A DNA stretch of 9,248 bases from an uncultured Taibaiella sp. (GTDB taxonomy: Bacteria > Bacteroidota > Bacteroidia > Chitinophagales > Chitinophagaceae). Made by a program: the position numbers and the translations under genes. The stretch is taken from NCBI GenBank assembly GCA_937871155.1, contig CALMXV010000316.1:1-9248 (forward strand). Direction: 5' to 3'. Positions 6,399 to 9,248 of this stretch are shown in pieces (the stretch's first letter is position 1; every line of letters begins with the position of its first letter). Below the pieces are notes generated by a model. That model did not search any database, was not told the DNA's origin, and was given only the letters and a program-made list of their open reading frames with translations.

Positions 6399-6432
6399 AA
6401 AGGAACGGCAATTTAAAAGCCGTTCTTTTTTT
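6399..6432 (+). terminator. Intrinsic terminator of the TPR gene unit
   Basis: GAACGGC (6403-6409) and GCCGTTC (6419-6425) form a GC-rich stem around a 9-base loop, extended by A-rich bases pairing into the following run of seven T's (6426-6432). It lies about 25 bases after the TPR stop codon and is oriented for plus-strand termination. Confidence 0.93.
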
Positions 6433-6630
6433 GTTTCAATATGACTTTATCAATACCTAATAAGTCTTGAATATCCTATTAAATTTTTCAACAATTTCAA
6501 TTTTCACCTAACTATAAAAGCATATAGAAATTAAGGCGCAGAAGCCGCTATGAAACATTTTATAATTAGCTAGTAGGAATTATGTACAAAGACAATAGAT
6601 AGCTGTGATCTGATTAGATTAACAAAACGA
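6433..6630. other. Gene-free convergent spacer
   Basis: These 198 bases lie between the two facing terminators of the TPR gene and rpsE. Stop codons are frequent in all frames, and I see no RNA gene, repeat or promoter worth calling. With the two terminators, the region between the TPR and rpsE stop codons spans 310 bases. Confidence 0.6.
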
Positions 6631-6660
6631 AAAAGCGACTCTATTACTAGAATCGCTTTT
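6631..6660 (-). terminator. Intrinsic terminator of rplR-rpsE
   Basis: AAAAGCGA (6631-6638) pairs with TCGCTTTT (6653-6660); after one mismatch TCTA (6640-6643) pairs with TAGA (6648-6651) around a TTAC loop. On the minus strand the stem ends in GCGACTTTTT-like U-rich sequence followed by CGTTTTGTT, fitting termination 24 bases after the rpsE stop. The symmetric A/T ends mean it could also stop plus-strand read-through. Confidence 0.8.
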
Positions 6661-6684
6661 AAATATTGGAAACGTAAGTAAGGA

Positions 6685-7203
6685 CTAGCCGTTAAATACT
6701 TTTTTCAAGTTTACATTACGTTGTTTTGCTACAGCAATTGGTTCACGCAATTGACCCAAAGCAGAGAACGTTGCTTTCACCACATTGTGAGGGTTTGCTG
6801 AACCTAAAGATTTAGAAAGCACGTCTGTGATACCTGCAGCTTCTAAAACCGCACGCATACTACCTCCTGCGATAACGCCAGTACCATGAGCTGCTGGTTT
6901 AATCAACACTTTTGCAGCACCTTCTTTAGCTAATTGATCGTGAGGAATAGTACCATGCATGATAGGTACTTTGATTAGATTTTTCTTAGCATCATCGATA
7001 CCTTTTGTGATTGCTTCTTGTACTTCTTTAGCTTTACCTAGGCCATGACCTACAACACCGGCACCATTACCTACTACTACTAAAGCAGAAAAACTAAACG
7101 CACGACCACCTTTAGTAGTTTTCACTACACGGTTGATAGCTACTACTTTTTCTTGTAGTTCTAACTCGTTTGCTTTTACGCGATTAAAATTTTTTGTCGC
7201 CAT
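6685..7203 (-). CDS. rpsE: 30S ribosomal protein S5
   Basis: S5 binds 16S rRNA in the body of the 30S subunit and contributes to decoding fidelity and to spectinomycin sensitivity. The 172-residue product has the N-terminal double-stranded-RNA-binding-like domain (about 14-78, including [20 protein letters not shown], the loop near the spectinomycin site) and the C-terminal domain (about 90-160, with [21 protein letters not shown] and [20 protein letters not shown]). Length and both domains are normal, with no sign of decay. It follows rplR after 118 bases, a wide gap for a ribosomal-protein operon, holding an inverted repeat. In the standard spc operon rpmD, rplO and secY would follow; here the stop codon is followed by a terminator and then a convergent TPR gene. 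The ATG has an A/T-rich upstream stretch without a clear Shine-Dalgarno. Confidence 0.98.
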   Translation of the reverse strand: MATKNFNRVKANELELQEKVVAINRVVKTTKGGRAFSFSALVVVGNGAGVVGHGLGKAKEVQEAITKGIDDAKKNLIKVPIMHGTIPHDQLAKEGAAKVLIKPAAHGTGVIAGGSMRAVLEAAGITDVLSKSLGSANPHNVVKATFSALGQLREPIAVAKQRNVNLKKVFNG

Positions 7204-7217
7204 TTTATTATTAATGT

Positions 7218-7262
7218 AGTAGAAGGTTTCTTATTCTTTCGAGTAGGATGTGAGCTTCTACT
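7218..7262 (-). promoter_or_regulatory. Inverted repeat in the rplR-rpsE gap (rpsE leader)
   Basis: AGTAGAAG (7218-7225) and CTTCTACT (7255-7262) are exact reverse complements 29 bases apart, 15 bases upstream of the rpsE ATG. A stem here could regulate rpsE translation or mark an RNA-processing point. A second, weaker 5-bp repeat (TGGCT 7291-7295, AGCCA 7306-7310) sits closer to the rplR stop and lacks a U-run. No TAnnTTTG box was found in the gap, so rpsE appears to depend on the rplR promoter. Confidence 0.35.
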
Positions 7263-7321
7263 GATATTTTTTAAATATTTATTTGGATAATGGCTTTTAT
7301 TATTTAGCCACTTTGTATTTA

Positions 7322-7681
7322 TTATAGTTTAAGCCCGCCTTCACGTGCACCATCAGCGATTGCCTTTACACGACCATGATATAAATATCCACCACGATCG
7401 AATATGCAAATTTCAATGCCTAATTCTTTTGCTTTAGCAGCTATAGTTTTACCTACAGCCATAGATATTTCTACTTTAGTACCAGTTACTGCAGCTAAGT
7501 CTTTTTGACGCGAGTTAGCAGAGGCTAAGGTAGTTCCTGTGGTATCATCTATTAGTTGAGCATAAATATCTTTATTGCTACGAAATACTGACAAACGTGG
7601 TTTGCTAGCAGTGCCGCTTATTTTGCTGCGAATTCTCCAGCGAAGTTTTTGACGGCGTAATGTTTTTTGATCTGTTGCCAT
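7322..7681 (-). CDS. rplR: 50S ribosomal protein L18
   Basis: L18 binds 5S rRNA and helps place it in the central protuberance of the 50S subunit. The 119-residue product has the expected basic N-terminus ([15 protein letters not shown]), the core [24 protein letters not shown], and the C-terminal [23 protein letters not shown] motif typical of the family. I chose the ATG at 7681. The frame is open further upstream to a TTG at 7759, but that codon lies upstream of the -7 box at 7747-7754 and would add 26 residues foreign to L18. It heads a two-gene unit with rpsE. The usual upstream neighbour rplF is absent; the next gene upstream is divergent panD. Nothing suggests damage, so this is probably the functional copy. 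Confidence 0.97.
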   Translation of the reverse strand: MATDQKTLRRQKLRWRIRSKISGTASKPRLSVFRSNKDIYAQLIDDTTGTTLASANSRQKDLAAVTGTKVEISMAVGKTIAAKAKELGIEICIFDRGGYLYHGRVKAIADGAREGGLKL

Positions 7682-7746
7682 TTTACCTTTAGTTTTTACG
7701 GGCTTCTTAAAAAAAATTAGAAGAGCTACCGATAATTTTTGGAGTG

Positions 7747-7754
7747 CAAATGTA
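7747..7754 (-). promoter_or_regulatory. Promoter -7 box of rplR-rpsE (TACATTTG)
   Basis: TACATTTG on the minus strand matches TAnnTTTG and is followed by CA. It lies 65 bases upstream of the rplR ATG, leaving a leader of about 60 bases. No good TTG -33 element is present. A dedicated promoter fits a ribosomal pair that no longer sits inside the spc operon. Confidence 0.65.
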
Positions 7755-7923
7755 ATCAATGTTTTCTAATAAATCAGTAATTTAAAATTATTTTTTATTT
7801 TTTTGTGACACTTTATTTTAAAACACCTCATTTACCTTAGCTCATTCTGCTTAAAAAAACACTTAAAAACGGTAATCTTTTACTAGCAATATTTGAATTC
7901 TACTTTATCTTTCATTACTTCAA

Positions 7924-7950
7924 TTAATGTGCTTTTGTGTAACACATTAA
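7924..7950. promoter_or_regulatory. Dyad in the rplR/panD divergent spacer
   Basis: TTAATGTG (7924-7931) and CACATTAA (7943-7950) are exact reverse complements. A nested palindrome TGTGTAACACA (7936-7946) has 5-bp arms around a single A. The site lies about 50 bases upstream of the panD -7 box and about 170 from the rplR box. It could bind a dimeric regulator or be chance in AT-rich DNA; no regulator family is assigned. Confidence 0.35.
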
Positions 7951-7973
7951 ATAGTTATCCTGTAATGCTTAAA

Positions 7974-7992
7974 TTCAAAAGTTGAAATTCAA
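7974..7992 (+). promoter_or_regulatory. Overlapping inverted repeats at the panD -33 element
   Basis: TTCAA-aag-TTGAA-a-TTCAA (7974-7992) places three alternating half-sites in 19 bases. The middle one contains the TTG proposed as the -33 element of panD, so a protein bound here would compete with RNA polymerase. Functional status is unknown. Confidence 0.3.
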
Positions 7993-8009
7993 CAATCTTT
8001 TTACCTTTA
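7982..8009 (+). promoter_or_regulatory. Promoter of panD and the flippase-like gene
   Basis: TTG at 7982-7984 and TACCTTTA at 8002-8009 are separated by 17 bases. The -7 box differs from TAnnTTTG only in its last base. The predicted start point is around 8013-8015, leaving only a few bases before the panD ATG at 8017, so the mRNA would be almost leaderless. Confidence 0.55.
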
Positions 8010-8016
8010 CCGTATC

Positions 8017-8361
8017 ATGATGATTGAAGTTTTAAAATCAAAAATACACCGTGTAAAAATCACTGAAGCCAACTTACATTATATTGGTAGTATTACGATT
8101 GATGAAAATCTGATGAAAGCTGCCAACCTTATTGAAGGAGAAAAGGTACAGATAGTCAATATAGATAATGGAGAACGCTTGGAAACTTATGTAATAAAAG
8201 GTACTAGAGGCTCAGGTATTATCTGCATGAATGGCCCTGCAGCCCGTAAAGTATCCGTTGGAGATACTATCATTGTCATCGGATATGCCCACATGGATTT
8301 CGAAGAAGCTAAGAAATTTAAACCTTCCATTATATTCCCTAAAAAAGACAATAAACTCTAA
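8017..8361 (+). CDS. panD: Aspartate 1-decarboxylase (PanD)
   Basis: PanD converts L-aspartate to beta-alanine and CO2 in the cytoplasm, supplying the beta-alanine half of pantothenate and so coenzyme A. It is made as a proenzyme that cleaves itself between Gly24 and Ser25, the serine becoming the pyruvoyl cofactor. Here Y22-I23-G24-S25 keeps the same numbering as E. coli. Other expected residues are present: K9, R54, T57, Y58 and N72. Length (114) is normal for the shorter Bacteroidota form. A second Met codon follows directly (8020), so the exact start is uncertain by one residue. Its partner gene panC, often adjacent in this phylum, is not upstream; divergent rplR is there instead. The stop codon TAA shares its last A with the ATG of the next gene, implying translational coupling. 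Confidence 0.97.
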   Translation: MMIEVLKSKIHRVKITEANLHYIGSITIDENLMKAANLIEGEKVQIVNIDNGERLETYVIKGTRGSGIICMNGPAARKVSVGDTIIVIGYAHMDFEEAKKFKPSIIFPKKDNKL

Positions 8362-9248
8362 TGGCTGGCAAGAAAAAGCTTCTGACCATTGCTCAATATG
8401 TATTCTTTTTTGGACTAGCCGCCTTATTGATAGGATGGCAATATGGAAAGCTTACAGAAGAAGATAAGGCTCAAATAACTGTTGCTTTTGAACAAGTAAA
8501 TCAACGTCTATGGCTGGCAATCCCTGTAGTAATTGTCGGTTTACTATCTCACTATTTTAGAGCACTTCGCTGGAAACTCTTATTAGAACCTCTACATCTT
8601 AAACCTAGAACTATTACCATTACTCTTGCTGTTATCATTGGCTATTTGGTGAATTTGTTATTACCTCGTATGGGCGAAGTAGCCCGCTGTAGTATTTTGG
8701 CTAAATATGAAGATGAACCCGTTGACCTTATCGTAGGAACGATTGTAGCCGAACGCTCATTCGATATGATTTGCTTAATAGCTATAACCATCACCACTTA
8801 CTTGTTACAGATGGATGTGGCCAATGCCTATATTGCTTCACAAGGAAGTCAATTAAATATTTCGGGCAATGCCATTTTGGGTATCTTGTTTTTACTACTC
8901 ATCATCACTGCTTTGTTTATCTTCATTTATAAACGCTCCAAACAAACTAAAATTGGCGCTCTTATAAAAGGTTTAGGTCAAGGTATTATATCCATATTCA
9001 GAATGAAACGATGGGGTTCTTTTCTCATCTATACTGTACTTATCTGGGGATGTTATTTATTATTGATAGTTATTGGATTTAAAGCATTGGAAGCTACATT
9101 ACATCTTGGATGGCTTGAAGCTTTATCTGTATTGGTATTTGGGAGTATCGGTATGATTGTTACCCCTGGTGGAATAGGTGCCTATCCTCTTGCAGTACAA
9201 GGTGTGTTAGCTACAGTATATGATATCAATAAAAACTTTGCATTAGCA
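8361..9248 (+). CDS. Flippase-like integral membrane protein (LPG synthase TM/UPF0104 family), 3' end outside window
   Basis: The frame runs from an ATG overlapping the panD stop to the window edge, 296 codons with no stop. Hydrophobic segments lie at about 8-27, 50-66, 85-101, 123-149, 170-190, 220-240 and 252-270. Family landmarks are SHYFRALRWKLLLEP (63-77), NLLLPRMGEVAR (98-109), ERSFD (131-135) and TPGGIGAYP (268-276). These match the flippase-like transmembrane domain (PF03706), related to the membrane part of lysyl-phosphatidylglycerol synthase MprF. Members are thought to move lipids or lipid-linked compounds across the inner membrane, but the substrate of this branch is unknown. No C-terminal aminoacyl-transferase domain can be judged because the gene is cut off; family length suggests only a few tens of residues are missing. 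Placement after panD is, from memory, common in Bacteroidota. Confidence 0.9.
   Translation, partial: MAGKKKLLTIAQYVFFFGLAALLIGWQYGKLTEEDKAQITVAFEQVNQRLWLAIPVVIVGLLSHYFRALRWKLLLEPLHLKPRTITITLAVIIGYLVNLLLPRMGEVARCSILAKYEDEPVDLIVGTIVAERSFDMICLIAITITTYLLQMDVANAYIASQGSQLNISGNAILGILFLLLIITALFIFIYKRSKQTKIGALIKGLGQGIISIFRMKRWGSFLIYTVLIWGCYLLLIVIGFKALEATLHLGWLEALSVLVFGSIGMIVTPGGIGAYPLAVQGVLATVYDINKNFALA

Noticed and set aside
7682..7759. L18 starting at the TTG at 7759
   Set aside because: That codon lies upstream of the -7 box at 7747-7754, so it would not be transcribed, and the 26 added residues are unlike L18.
8231..8467. 78-codon plus-strand frame across the panD/flippase junction
   Set aside because: It overlaps two well-supported genes in another frame and shows no family features.
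1..9248. CRISPR arrays, insertion sequences, prophage or integrase genes
   Set aside because: No regularly spaced repeats, transposase or integrase motifs, or flanking target-site duplications were seen.

Overview
The window comes from the chromosome of a low-GC member of the Bacteroidota. Three things point there. The promoter-like boxes upstream of the tRNA gene and several genes fit the Bacteroidota housekeeping -7 element TAnnTTTG. Most starts lack a clear Shine-Dalgarno sequence and are preceded by A-rich DNA. The S15, PNPase and PanD proteins resemble Bacteroidota versions. A family such as Chitinophagaceae is plausible but not proven. This is mostly core genome; I see no transposase, integrase, phage gene or CRISPR array.

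Layout. (1) 1-358: a possible 3' end of a plus-strand gene, a strong hairpin terminator, a minus-strand tRNA-Ser(GGA) with its promoter, then the terminator of pnp. (2) 359-3103, minus strand: rpsO followed by pnp, the classic pairing, with a perfect 13-bp hairpin in the gap where pnp mRNA processing and autoregulation act in enterobacteria. (3) 3149-3563: a gene-free stretch ending in a plus-strand promoter. (4) 3564-6374, plus strand: a small two-helix membrane protein, a PstS-like substrate-binding lipoprotein and a secreted TPR protein, ending in a clean terminator. No PstCAB transporter genes lie beside them. (5) 6685-7681, minus strand: rplR and rpsE as an isolated two-gene unit with its own promoter and terminator, detached from the rest of the spc ribosomal-protein operon. 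(6) 8017-9248, plus strand: panD (aspartate decarboxylase), overlapping by one base a flippase-like integral membrane protein that runs off the window.

The most interesting points are the displaced rplR-rpsE pair, the orphan PstS-like/TPR envelope module, and the two gene junctions of that module. Both junctions carry short tandem duplications that altered gene spacing: an 11-bp duplication just before the lipoprotein start, which closes a 20-codon micro-ORF, and a 23-bp-period duplication between the lipoprotein stop and the TPR start. The tRNA-Ser also has two unpaired positions at the base of its acceptor stem. I did not find a clearly new multi-gene system. The PstS-like/TPR module is the nearest thing to an uncharacterised one.
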